DNA of 13,290 bases from positions 1-13,290 of the forward strand of contig JAPUIV010000087.1 of assembly GCA_027296665.1 (NCBI GenBank), written 5' to 3'. The translations under genes and the position numbers were made by a program. The notes under the pieces were generated by a model that saw only the letters and a list, made by a program, of their open reading frames with translations, was not told where the DNA came from and did not search any database. The stretch is from Acidobacteriota bacterium. Its GTDB lineage: Bacteria; Acidobacteriota; Polarisedimenticolia; JAPUIV01. Shown piece after piece: positions 1-6,608 of the stretch. The first letter of the stretch is position 1, and the number at the start of each line of letters is the position of its first letter.

Positions 1-108
1 CGGATCGAGATCATGGAAGGGCTGAAATCGGGAGAAAGGATCGTTCTGAAAACCGGGGAAATGTTCATCGTGAGGTCGATTGCGGAGGAGTCTGATGGAA
101 CCGACTAA
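1..108 (+). CDS. C-terminal fragment of a membrane-fusion (periplasmic adaptor) protein, partial
   Basis: The first reading frame is open from base 1 to a TAA at 106-108 and gives 35 residues. They begin IEIMEGLKSGERIVL and end in an acidic tail. The 'V/I-x-G-L-K-x-G-E-R/D-I/V-V' pattern is characteristic of the last beta strands of RND/ABC-type periplasmic adaptor subunits (AcrA/MacA/HlyD superfamily), where it reads like 'GLKAGDRVV'. The gene begins outside the window. Its last 14 bases overlap the start of the next gene, so the two are probably translated as one operon. The assignment rests on one short motif and could fit another barrel-sandwich protein. Its presence agrees with the two further HlyD-type adaptors encoded at 4506-8995. 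Confidence 0.55.
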   Translation, partial: RIEIMEGLKSGERIVLKTGEMFIVRSIAEESDGTD

Positions 109-1861
109 GGGAAACCGATTGGCGCCGACCCGGCTCGGTTCGCGCACCCTGCCCGAACTTCTGGAAAAGGATCGGCAGTCGCCGCCACCGGCCGAGGAGG
201 GGGTGGAAGCGATCGGTCCCGTTCTGCAGATACGGGACTCCGGCGGCACCCAGAGAATTTTTTCCCTGGACCGCGATGAAACCCACCTGGGTCGACAAAC
301 AGTGAACGATATCCAGTTCCTGGAAAGCCACGTCTCCAAGAGGCATGCCAAGATCGTCCGAGAAGACAACCAGTTCCGGATCCTGGATGTCGGGAGCAAG
401 GCCGGGGTGTACATCAACGGGAAACCGGTAAAGGAGCATGTCCTCATGGACGGGGACGTGATCACTTTCGGGTTGTCCTCCATGCCCACCCTGATATTCT
501 CGGTCTCCGGAGGTGATACCACCTTCACCAGCCATTCCAAACTGATGTCGGCCCTGGGCACTTCCTCCGGGGAGCAGAGCCTCGACATACTGGCCCGGTT
601 CCTGGAATTCAACCGATTGATCGGAAATCGCATCACCCTTGTCGAGATTCTGGAAAACGTGATCGACGTCGCCACCGAACTGACCGACGCGGAGCGGGGA
701 TTCCTGATCCTGAAGGCGGACGACGACACCCTGGACTACCGGATGGCCCGGGACAGCAACCGGCGCCCGATCCCCCTGCGGGAGATCCGGGTCAGCGAGA
801 CCATTGTCCGGGAAACCCTTGCCAGCGGGGTGACCCGCGTGGTCACCGACGTCCTCGAGGAAGACAGCCTGGTCGGACAGGAGAGCGTGCTCTCCCTGAA
901 CCTCCGATCGGCCATTGCCTTGCCCCTCAAAACATTCTCCCTGCCGGAGGAAAATGGGTCCGCGGAAATGGAGGGCAACGACATCTTCGGAGTTCTTTAC
1001 CTCGATAGCAGGCAGACCCATGCATCCTTTTCGCGGCTGGACCGGGGGATCCTGGAAACGTTGGCGAATAACGCCTCCTCGGTCATTGAAAACGCCAGGC
1101 TCTACCGCGAGGCGGAGGATAAACGCCAGATGGAGGAAGAGTTTGCCCGGGCCCGGGAAGTCCAGGAGGCCCTCCTCCCCCAGAAGTTCTGGGAGACCGC
1201 GCATTTCGAGGTCGCCGGAAGCTGCACTCCCTGCTTCCAGCTCGGAGGCGATTACCTCGATCAAATTCGCATGCCGGGGGGCGATTGCTGCTTCGTGATC
1301 GCGGATGTCGCCGGGAAGGGCATGTCGGCAGCGCTGCTGGCCGCCGCCCTCCAGGGCATGATGGCGGCGGAGACCTCGATGCGGCAACCGTTGGGAAGAC
1401 TGGTGGAGCGCATCAATTTCTCTATCTACCGGTTGCGCCAGGAGGGAAGATTCGTGACCTTCTTCTGCGGAATCCTGACACCGCGGGGGGAGTTGACCTA
1501 TGTCAACGCCGGTCATGTGCCGCCGATGGTCATTTCCAGGAAGAAAGAGATCCAGACATTGTTTACCGGGTCTATGGCCCTCGGTTTCCGGCAATCGGTC
1601 TCTTATCAGGAACGGACAATCCGCCTGGATCCCGGTGACGTCGTTTTCCTGTACACCGACGGAGTCACCGAAGCGGAAGGGGATCGCGGTGCGATGTTCG
1701 GGGAAGATCGCCTGACAGAGGTCTTGAGTTCCGCCGCGGACCGTTCCGCCGAAGAGATTCATCTTCACATCAAGGATGAGGTGGACAGGTTTTGCGGAGA
1801 GGCGCCGCAGAGGGACGACGTGACCCTGATGGTGTTGAAATTCCTGGGGAACCGGTCTTGA
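95..1861 (+). CDS. FHA-GAF-SpoIIE/PP2C-type serine/threonine phosphatase (RsbU-like)
   Basis: Cytoplasmic signalling phosphatase of 588 residues. An FHA phosphothreonine-binding domain spans about residues 43-138, with G66-R67, the S81-x-x-H84 signature and N108-G109. A GAF sensor domain follows (about 165-335). A short coiled stretch (EEEFARAREVQEALLP), typical of RsbU proteins, leads into a SpoIIE/PP2C domain to the C terminus. Its metal-site motifs are intact: GGD 384-386, D404 in ADVAGKG, T521-D522-G523 and R573-D574-D575. Such phosphatases dephosphorylate STAS anti-anti-sigma proteins. The ATG at 95 is chosen because GGAGGAG lies 4-10 bases upstream; a TTG at 80 is in frame but lacks a good site. 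It overlaps the preceding gene by 14 bases and is followed 5 bases later by a histidine kinase. A paralogue with the same domain order lies at 10382-12043. Substrate and GAF ligand are unknown. Confidence 0.93.
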   Translation: MEPTKGNRLAPTRLGSRTLPELLEKDRQSPPPAEEGVEAIGPVLQIRDSGGTQRIFSLDRDETHLGRQTVNDIQFLESHVSKRHAKIVREDNQFRILDVGSKAGVYINGKPVKEHVLMDGDVITFGLSSMPTLIFSVSGGDTTFTSHSKLMSALGTSSGEQSLDILARFLEFNRLIGNRITLVEILENVIDVATELTDAERGFLILKADDDTLDYRMARDSNRRPIPLREIRVSETIVRETLASGVTRVVTDVLEEDSLVGQESVLSLNLRSAIALPLKTFSLPEENGSAEMEGNDIFGVLYLDSRQTHASFSRLDRGILETLANNASSVIENARLYREAEDKRQMEEEFARAREVQEALLPQKFWETAHFEVAGSCTPCFQLGGDYLDQIRMPGGDCCFVIADVAGKGMSAALLAAALQGMMAAETSMRQPLGRLVERINFSIYRLRQEGRFVTFFCGILTPRGELTYVNAGHVPPMVISRKKEIQTLFTGSMALGFRQSVSYQERTIRLDPGDVVFLYTDGVTEAEGDRGAMFGEDRLTEVLSSAADRSAEEIHLHIKDEVDRFCGEAPQRDDVTLMVLKFLGNRS

Positions 1862-1866
1862 TCCTG

Positions 1867-2634
1867 ATGTATGCCGATAGTGGAAGTCCGCCCCGGCGGG
1901 GGGGAAGGGGTGAGGCGAAACCGGTGAAGGAAAAGAAGAAAACCGCCAGGCGCAAGGTTCCGGAGCAGCTGGATTCCACCAACTCGCTCCTCGTACACGA
2001 TATCAAAAACCTGTCCTTCCGGCTCGGTTCCCTGTTACAGAACCTGGAGAATAACTACGAGGATCCTCTGTTCAAGAAGAGCGTTCTGGATATCCTCACC
2101 GACACCGTCGACCGGATGGACCAGATCATTCACCGGTGCCGGGGACGGCAAGGGGATCTCATCATCAAATACCCGATCGACCTGAATGAGATCCTCAATG
2201 AAATCGTCAACCTGTTGCCTCGACCCGCCAAAAAAAGATTTTTCATCCGGGAATCGTACGAGAACATCCCCACCATCTGGGGGGATCCGGAGTACCTGAA
2301 GGAGGCGTTCTCCATCCTCACCGACAACGCCCTGCAGGCAATGGAACAGGATGGCGGACAACTTCAACTCTCCACAAGTTTTCTTGTGACCCGGTCGGGC
2401 CGGAAGAAGGTGATTGTGAAGATCTCCGACACCGGGTGCGGGATGTCCAAGGAATTCATCAAAACTCGTCTGTACGCTCCATTCGTTTCCACCAAGGAAA
2501 ACGGCCTCGGTCTGGGGCTCTACGCCTGCCGGAAGATCATCGCCCTCCATGAAGGAACCATTCGTACCACCAGCAGGGAAGGCGATGATCTTCCGGATCG
2601 ATTTCCCCACCGCCACATGAGGAAGAAGGGGTAA
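1867..2634 (+). CDS. Small soluble histidine kinase, PrsK-like core
   Basis: Kinase of about 255 residues with no membrane segment and no sensor domain. The phosphoacceptor box is LVHDIKN (His44 from this start), the HD-x-KN variant seen in PrsK-type kinases of PEP-CTERM/exosortase systems. The HATPase_c domain has N154 in the N box, DTGCGM (188-193), YAPFVSTK and the G2 box GLGLGL (213-218). The cognate regulator overlaps it at TAATG. The start is uncertain. ATG 1867 sits 5 bases after the previous stop but has a weak ribosome site; GTG 1924, preceded by a purine-rich stretch, would remove a low-complexity Pro/Gly/Arg leader. The last residues, after about 2583, do not look like a kinase end. 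The expected ending IFRIDFPTAT is present in the +1 frame and stops at 2620, so this 3' end probably carries a one-base frameshift. Sensory input may come from the upstream FHA-GAF protein (inference). Confidence 0.85.
   Translation: MYADSGSPPRRGGRGEAKPVKEKKKTARRKVPEQLDSTNSLLVHDIKNLSFRLGSLLQNLENNYEDPLFKKSVLDILTDTVDRMDQIIHRCRGRQGDLIIKYPIDLNEILNEIVNLLPRPAKKRFFIRESYENIPTIWGDPEYLKEAFSILTDNALQAMEQDGGQLQLSTSFLVTRSGRKKVIVKISDTGCGMSKEFIKTRLYAPFVSTKENGLGLGLYACRKIIALHEGTIRTTSREGDDLPDRFPHRHMRKKG
2581..2620 (+). other. Apparent frameshift at the 3' end of the histidine kinase
   Basis: In the annotated frame the kinase runs off into an Asp/Arg/His-rich tail ending at TAA 2632-2634. One base over, from 2585, the codons read M-IFRIDFPTAT-stop (TGA 2618-2620), which is the usual final strand and end of a HATPase_c domain (pattern G-T-x-F-x-I-x-L/F-P). 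After that TGA comes GGAAGAAGGGG and then the ATG of the response regulator, a normal gene junction. Removing one base in the GGCGATGAT stretch (2581-2589) would restore ...S-R-E-G-M-I-F-R-I-D-F-P. Whether this is an assembly error, a real mutation or a programmed shift cannot be told from one sequence. Confidence 0.7.
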
Positions 2635-4019
2635 TGCGAAACGGCAATCACAGGTTGTTGATCGTGGAGGACGACAAGCTCCTCCGGGAGCAGCTCTGGT
2701 GGTCCCTCAAGAAGGACTACGAGGTCTTTCAGGCGGGCGATAGGGCCGCGGCGATCGAATCGGTCATCAAACACCAGCCCGACCTGATCCTGCTCGATCT
2801 TCACCTCCCTCCTGACAACAATTCGGAGGGGGGAATCCTCCTTCTCAAGAACATCAGGCGGCAGGCCAGGGAAGCGGTCATCATCGTGATGACCGGCGAT
2901 CAGAAGAAGGAATCGGCCCTCCGGGCGATGGAGGAGGGGGCATACGACTATTTCCGGAAGCCGGTCGATCTGGCCGAATTGAAGATGATCATCCACCGGG
3001 CCCTGGAAAAATTGATGATCGAGAAAGAAAACCGCATGCTCAGGGAAAAGTTCCACCAGGAAAACTCCTACGAAGGGATCATCGGCGTGAGCAAGGCGAT
3101 GGGGAAGGTCTTCGACTCGATCCGGCGGGTGGCCGACAGCAACGCCACCGTGATTCTTCGGGGAGAAAGCGGGACCGGCAAGGACCTGGTCGCCCGGGCC
3201 ATTCACAATACCGGTCCCCGGAAGAAAAAGCCCTTCATCGCGGTCCAGTGTTCAGCCCTCCCGGAACACCTGATCGAGAGCGAGCTTTTCGGCCACGAGA
3301 AGGGCGCCTTCACCGGGGCCGTCAACGACCGGGCCGGCCGATTCGAGATGGCCCACCAGGGAACCCTGTTTCTCGACGAGATCGGCACCATGAGTCCCGC
3401 AATACAGGCCAAGCTCCTGCGCATCCTGGAACAGAAAGAGTTTCTCCGGCTCGGCGCCAAGGAACCGGTCCAGGTCGATGTCCGGTTGATCACCGCGACC
3501 AACGAGGATCTGGAGGCACGCATCCGCGAGGGTAAGTTCCGGGAAGACCTCTATTTTCGGGTCCATGTCTTTCCCCTCCATCTCCCTGCCCTGCGGCAAC
3601 GCCGGGAGGATATCCCCCTCCTCGTCAAGCATTTTTTGAAGGTATTTTGCGACTCCCATGGAGTCCCGGGGAAGGGCATCACGGCCGATGCCATGGAAAC
3701 CCTTTCGAACGCTCCCTGGCCGGGTAACGTACGGCAGCTCAAGAACTTCGTCATGACCCTCGTGCTCACCATTGACAGTGAACGGATCACCTCCGCCGAT
3801 CTCCCAACGGGACATGCACTGCCATCCTCGGAGGCGGGCCAGGCGTTTCCCGCAGTGACCATCGACGGATTGAGCCTACCCGAAGCGGTTGAACAATTCG
3901 AAGTCCAGCTCCTGAAGGACGCCCTCCAGAAAACCGAGGGAATCAAGGTTGAGGCCGCGAAACTTCTCGGGGTCGACAAGAACCGGATGATGTACCTCTG
4001 CCGGAAACACCATATTTGA
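2634..4019 (+). CDS. Sigma-54-dependent response regulator (PrsR-like, NtrC family)
   Basis: Enhancer-binding protein of 461 residues with three intact parts. The receiver domain (about 7-125) has D13/D14, phosphoacceptor D55 (LLDLHLP), T87 and K109. The AAA+ domain (about 145-380) has Walker A GESGTGKD (177-184), the sigma-54 contact loop GAFTGA (224-229), Walker B TLFLDE (244-249) and WPGNVRQL from 362. A Fis-type helix-turn-helix forms the C terminus (about 415-461, with EAAKLLGVDKNRM). The receiver, including its 'PPDNNSEGG' insert after the phospho-site, resembles PrsR, the PEP-CTERM-box regulator. No PEP-CTERM protein is encoded here. A purine-rich site, GGAAGAAGGGG, sits at 2621-2631, just before ATG 2634. 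The nearest target is the -24/-12 promoter at 4156-4172, preceded by paired palindromes. Phosphorylation by the adjacent kinase is inferred from gene order. Confidence 0.95.
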   Translation: MRNGNHRLLIVEDDKLLREQLWWSLKKDYEVFQAGDRAAAIESVIKHQPDLILLDLHLPPDNNSEGGILLLKNIRRQAREAVIIVMTGDQKKESALRAMEEGAYDYFRKPVDLAELKMIIHRALEKLMIEKENRMLREKFHQENSYEGIIGVSKAMGKVFDSIRRVADSNATVILRGESGTGKDLVARAIHNTGPRKKKPFIAVQCSALPEHLIESELFGHEKGAFTGAVNDRAGRFEMAHQGTLFLDEIGTMSPAIQAKLLRILEQKEFLRLGAKEPVQVDVRLITATNEDLEARIREGKFREDLYFRVHVFPLHLPALRQRREDIPLLVKHFLKVFCDSHGVPGKGITADAMETLSNAPWPGNVRQLKNFVMTLVLTIDSERITSADLPTGHALPSSEAGQAFPAVTIDGLSLPEAVEQFEVQLLKDALQKTEGIKVEAAKLLGVDKNRMMYLCRKHHI

Positions 4020-4020
4020 G

Positions 4021-4053
4021 TTGAAAGATTCAACCCCGGGTTGAAATCTTCAT
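4021..4053. promoter_or_regulatory. Two TTGAA-N3-TTCAA-type palindromes, candidate upstream activator sites
   Basis: Site 1 (4021-4033) is a perfect inverted repeat, TTGAA-AGA-TTCAA. Site 2 (4041-4053) is TTGAA-ATC-TTCAT, one base off perfect. Their centres (4027 and 4047) are exactly 20 bp apart, about two helical turns, so bound dimers would face the same side of the DNA. They lie roughly 105-135 bp upstream of the -24 element, the usual place for sites of sigma-54 activators. Binding by the regulator encoded immediately upstream is inferred. Together the two sites also form a larger imperfect palindrome centred at 4037. Confidence 0.6.
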
Positions 4054-4070
4054 TCCCGGATTCAGGGAAT
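4052..4070. repeat. Inverted repeat ATTCCC-N7-GGGAAT
   Basis: Six perfectly paired bases (4052-4057 with 4065-4070) flank a 7-base loop. The inner string ATTC-AGG-GAAT is also symmetric, centred at 4065, 18 bp from the centre of the second TTGAA-type site. It could be a third, divergent activator site or a weak hairpin ending the upstream operon. No T-run follows, so intrinsic termination is unlikely. The rest of this gap, 4071-4155, shows nothing I can name. Confidence 0.35.
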
Positions 4071-4155
4071 AAACATCCGAGATCACCTACCGGTCGAACG
4101 GCCGGGCCAAGAGCCGATCCCGGAGGGGGCATCCCAGGGAAACGGGAAATCATTC

Positions 4156-4172
4156 TGGCATGCTTGTTGCTA
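4156..4172 (+). promoter_or_regulatory. Sigma-54 (-24/-12) promoter
   Basis: TGGCAT-GCTTG-TTGCTA matches the sigma-54 consensus TGGCAC-N5-TTGCW. The invariant GG (4157-4158) and GC (4169-4170) are separated by exactly 10 bases, and the only difference in the conserved core is C to T at the end of the -24 box. Transcription would begin near 4181-4182, giving a leader of about 47 bases before the 62-codon gene. A sigma-54 activator is encoded just upstream and candidate enhancer sites lie in between, so this is a complete regulatory unit. Confidence 0.85.
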
Positions 4173-4215
4173 TTGTGAAGGGTGATTGACGAAGGAAATC
4201 TGCTACGAAACCAAG

Positions 4216-4222
4216 AAGGAGG
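4216..4222 (+). promoter_or_regulatory. Strong ribosome binding site of the 62-codon gene
   Basis: AAGGAGG lies 6 bases before ATG 4229 and is a full anti-16S match. It fixes the start of the small gene and shows that the frame is very likely translated, ruling out overlapping frames that begin earlier. Confidence 0.85.
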
Positions 4223-4228
4223 TTCACA

Positions 4229-4417
4229 ATGGTAGAGAAATTCTCGGTAACGGTTCCGTTGACGGCTCGGCAGAAGGCCCAGATCAAGAAGGCCACCGGA
4301 AGAACAATCTCCGCGGTCAAGGTGGAGAAGGCCGGAGCCCGGACCGTCCTGAAAACCGCCAGGATGAAACTCACGAAGCGGTGGCTGAGCCCTGAAGGTC
4401 CGTCAAAACCTTTCTGA
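4229..4417 (+). CDS. Small, very basic protein of unknown function under sigma-54 control
   Basis: I do not recognise this 62-residue protein. It has 10 Lys and 5 Arg against 3 Glu (net about +12), no Cys, no His and no signal peptide or membrane segment. The N-terminal half reads as strand (KFSVTVPL), helix (TARQKAQIKKATG) and strand (ISAVKVEKA), followed by a basic, possibly helical segment with a single Trp52 and a Pro/Gly-rich end. It is its own transcription unit: sigma-54 promoter at 4156-4172, AAGGAGG site, and an intrinsic terminator starting 58 bases after its stop. Just beyond is the convergent end of a PqqD-like/M50 protease/HlyD protein. A secreted or processed peptide substrate is the most interesting reading. 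A small nucleic-acid-binding or regulatory protein fits the charge equally well. Confidence 0.8.
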   Translation: MVEKFSVTVPLTARQKAQIKKATGRTISAVKVEKAGARTVLKTARMKLTKRWLSPEGPSKPF

Positions 4418-4474
4418 ACATCGGTTGAAGTTCAGGTTGCGGCTGGCATGACGTGCTGCTGGCCGAATGGAAAT

Positions 4475-4507
4475 AAAAGCCGTCCGACCGCAAGTCGGGC
4501 GGCTTTT
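4475..4507. terminator. Bidirectional intrinsic terminator
   Basis: A 14-bp stem (AAAAGCCGTCCGAC at 4475-4488 with GTCGGGCGGCTTTT at 4494-4507, one G-U pair) closes the 5-base loop CGCAA. The A-run on one side and T-run on the other make it work on both strands. It ends the plus-strand small gene and the minus-strand M50/HlyD gene, whose TAA stop (4508-4506) overlaps the stem. The stretch 4418-4474 between the small gene and the hairpin holds no other recognisable element. Confidence 0.9.
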
Positions 4508-6608
4508 ACCATATTCTGGTCCCGATCCAGCGCCGGAATGCCCTTCCCGCCCTCCTGGCTGGAGTTGCCCTGCCAACCTGGATCCAGGCGGTACCGGCCA
4601 TTCCCGTCCGGATCCCCTCCGGCCCTTGAAGGATCTCGACAATCACCTCGAAGTCGGCCACCCCCTCGCGCCGGCGGCGGTTTCCAGGACCCTTCGCCGG
4701 CCGGGAGGCCGGCGCCAGGGAAACCACACTACCGGTTGCGATCTGAAAGGGAAAGGAGATCAACTGCAGATCCACCCTCTGCCCCGAACGGATCTGGTCC
4801 AGCTCCGCTTCCCGGACCGGTATCCTCGCGACCAACTCCTCCGGCTGGATGATCTCGCAGAGCAGATCCCCCCGGTGGAGGTAAGTCCCCACCTTCTCAT
4901 CCAACCGGGCAGTGGTCACCACGCCGCCAATGGGGGCGCGCAGCGTGAGTTCATCGACCCTTTTCAGGTAAATCCGGATCTGCGCCTCCACCTGGTTCCT
5001 CTCCCGAATCTTCTTGGCCGCCTCGGCCGGCTTGCCCCTTCCCGCGGCCGCCTCGATCTCTTTCCGGATGAGCTCGAGCCGGGATTCCATCATTTTCAGC
5101 TCACCGGCCAGATCCTCATTTTTCAGGAAGGCCAGGAGCTCTCCCTTCTCCACATGCTGTCCTTCCATCACCAGGATCTTGGCGATCCGGCCCTCCTCCC
5201 CGGCCCGAACGAAGGCAATCGAATCGGGTTCCAGGTAGAAATCTGCCCGGACCGCCACGGGAAATTTCAGAAAAACCGCAACCAGGAAAAGGGCGCCGGC
5301 CGCAGTTCCCAGGATCGAAAGGGATCGTCTCGTCATGAAAATCTCCCGTTTGTCGAGAAAGAGGAATTTCAGGACCCTGAGGAGCTTCCTCAGGTAATTC
5401 CGCATGAGGAACAGAAGCACGAAGAGAAAAACCATGTTGCCGGAACTCCCCATCAACGCGACGAACACGTTCCGGATCAAGAACATGAAAAATCCGATCA
5501 GGAAAACCTTGTAGAGGAAGGAGAAAACGGCATAGATGAAAAAGATCCGGCGAACTTTCCGGGAAACAAGCTCCAGCTGGACCGGCAGCCTGAGCAGGTG
5601 TTTCTTGAGCCATCCGTTCAGGTAAGCGAACGAACGCTCCGACAGGTCCGGGATCTCCAGGTAGTCCATGAGGGAGTAATACCCGTCGAGTTTGATCAGC
5701 GGGTTGTAATTGATGATCACAGAAGACAGTCCCATCATGAGAAGCATCTTGTAGGAAAACTCGTGCACCATCGACCCGGGTGAAGTAAGGGCCCAGAGAA
5801 AGGTGGCGAGAGCGCACAGGAAGGTCTCGAAGTACCCCCCCGCGAAGATCACCCACTGCCGCCGGAAGTGGCTTTTCAGTAGATAGGCGTCACTGACGTC
5901 CACGAAGAAACAGGGTGCGAAGTAAAGGAATAGTAGGCCCATCTGGGTGACATCCCCGCCAAAACGTTTGCAGGTCAGCCCGTGCGCGCTCTCGTGGAGA
6001 AATCCGATCACGAAGATGATGATGTAAAACTGAAAGATGTCGGCGCTGGTCCGGTCCTGAAAGGAAAAGAGGGCCAGGGTACCGTCCCGAACCTCGTCCC
6101 ACCGGATCACCCAGATGACCAGCATGGCGAGGATACATACCAGGGAAACCCAGACAAAAGCGGGCGTCCAGAAGAACCGCAGGTGGGGAACGGCGCGTTC
6201 GAAGAAGCGGTTCGGATTCCAGGCGGGGAGGGTGATTTCAAACAGGCTGCCGTAACGGCTGCGATGGGCAGCCTGGGCCTTCCGGCGGTCCCGGATGGTC
6301 TCGAGGAGGATGCGTTTCCGATCCTCTCTTGATTTTTCGAACAGGTCGGTGCCGCGAAACCCCTCGATGTATTCCATGAGGGCGGTGGAATCGATACGGG
6401 CCCCGCGGTTCCGGGTCTGGAACTCCTCGAGGAGTTCCTCCGCCGTTCGATCGCCGTCCAGCAGCGAGATGATGCCGTGCTGAACCGAATCCAGATTGTA
6501 GTAGTCCCCGGTCTCGAGAACCTTGTAGACGTAGGTTGTTTCCCCGCGGTTCACCTGGGGGATGATGACCAGGTCGCTCCGGAGTTTCGGAAGGGATTTC
6601 ACGGCCAC
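4506..6608 (-). CDS. PqqD-like / M50 zinc metalloprotease / HlyD fusion membrane protein
   Basis: Polytopic inner-membrane protein of 700 residues. Residues about 10-90 resemble a PqqD-like domain (YNLDSVQHGIISLLDG), the fold used as a peptide-recognition element in peptide-modification systems. A multi-pass site-2-protease-type domain follows (about 145-420), with zinc motif HESAH (205-209) and the second ligand motif N302-PLIKLD308-GYY, both intact. A final membrane helix (about 430-450) leads to a HlyD-type barrel-sandwich/beta-barrel region in the periplasm with a helical hairpin. This layout matches the 'putative peptide zinc metalloprotease' (YydH-like) group. Its likely role is cleavage and/or transfer of a peptide across the membrane; the substrate is unknown. 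The start is GTG 6608, overlapping the upstream adaptor gene by 10 bases, so the two are co-translated. The tail ends in an Arg/Trp-rich segment, as does that of its partner. Confidence 0.9.
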   Translation of the reverse strand: MAVKSLPKLRSDLVIIPQVNRGETTYVYKVLETGDYYNLDSVQHGIISLLDGDRTAEELLEEFQTRNRGARIDSTALMEYIEGFRGTDLFEKSREDRKRILLETIRDRRKAQAAHRSRYGSLFEITLPAWNPNRFFERAVPHLRFFWTPAFVWVSLVCILAMLVIWVIRWDEVRDGTLALFSFQDRTSADIFQFYIIIFVIGFLHESAHGLTCKRFGGDVTQMGLLFLYFAPCFFVDVSDAYLLKSHFRRQWVIFAGGYFETFLCALATFLWALTSPGSMVHEFSYKMLLMMGLSSVIINYNPLIKLDGYYSLMDYLEIPDLSERSFAYLNGWLKKHLLRLPVQLELVSRKVRRIFFIYAVFSFLYKVFLIGFFMFLIRNVFVALMGSSGNMVFLFVLLFLMRNYLRKLLRVLKFLFLDKREIFMTRRSLSILGTAAGALFLVAVFLKFPVAVRADFYLEPDSIAFVRAGEEGRIAKILVMEGQHVEKGELLAFLKNEDLAGELKMMESRLELIRKEIEAAAGRGKPAEAAKKIRERNQVEAQIRIYLKRVDELTLRAPIGGVVTTARLDEKVGTYLHRGDLLCEIIQPEELVARIPVREAELDQIRSGQRVDLQLISFPFQIATGSVVSLAPASRPAKGPGNRRRREGVADFEVIVEILQGPEGIRTGMAGTAWIQVGRATPARRAGRAFRRWIGTRIW

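Noticed and set aside
65..1768. Long antisense open frame opposite the first phosphatase
   Set aside because: Opposite a clear FHA-GAF-PP2C gene; the translation is rich in Pro/Gly/His/Gln with no domain, as expected of a reverse frame in GC-rich coding DNA. The same holds for antisense frames at 6674-8584, 10346-12202 and 12015-13280.
4021..4070. The palindromes as a rho-independent terminator of the upstream operon
   Set aside because: The main palindrome has almost no loop at its centre and no T-run follows either repeat; repeated spacing of 20 bp fits protein binding better.
4186..4395. Alternative 69-codon frame overlapping the small gene
   Set aside because: It has no ribosome binding site at its start and a Gly/Asp/Arg-rich composition, whereas ATG 4229 in the other frame has AAGGAGG at ideal spacing.
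4229..4417. Small protein as a PEP-CTERM or classic lantibiotic-type precursor
   Set aside because: No VPEP motif, C-terminal helix or double-Gly cleavage site is present, and the protein has no Cys, so neither known class fits.
4444..4459. Second sigma-54-like string (TGGCATGACGTGC) after the small gene
   Set aside because: The distance between GG and the following GC is 8 or 11 bases, not 10, and it lies just before a terminator with no plus-strand gene to drive.
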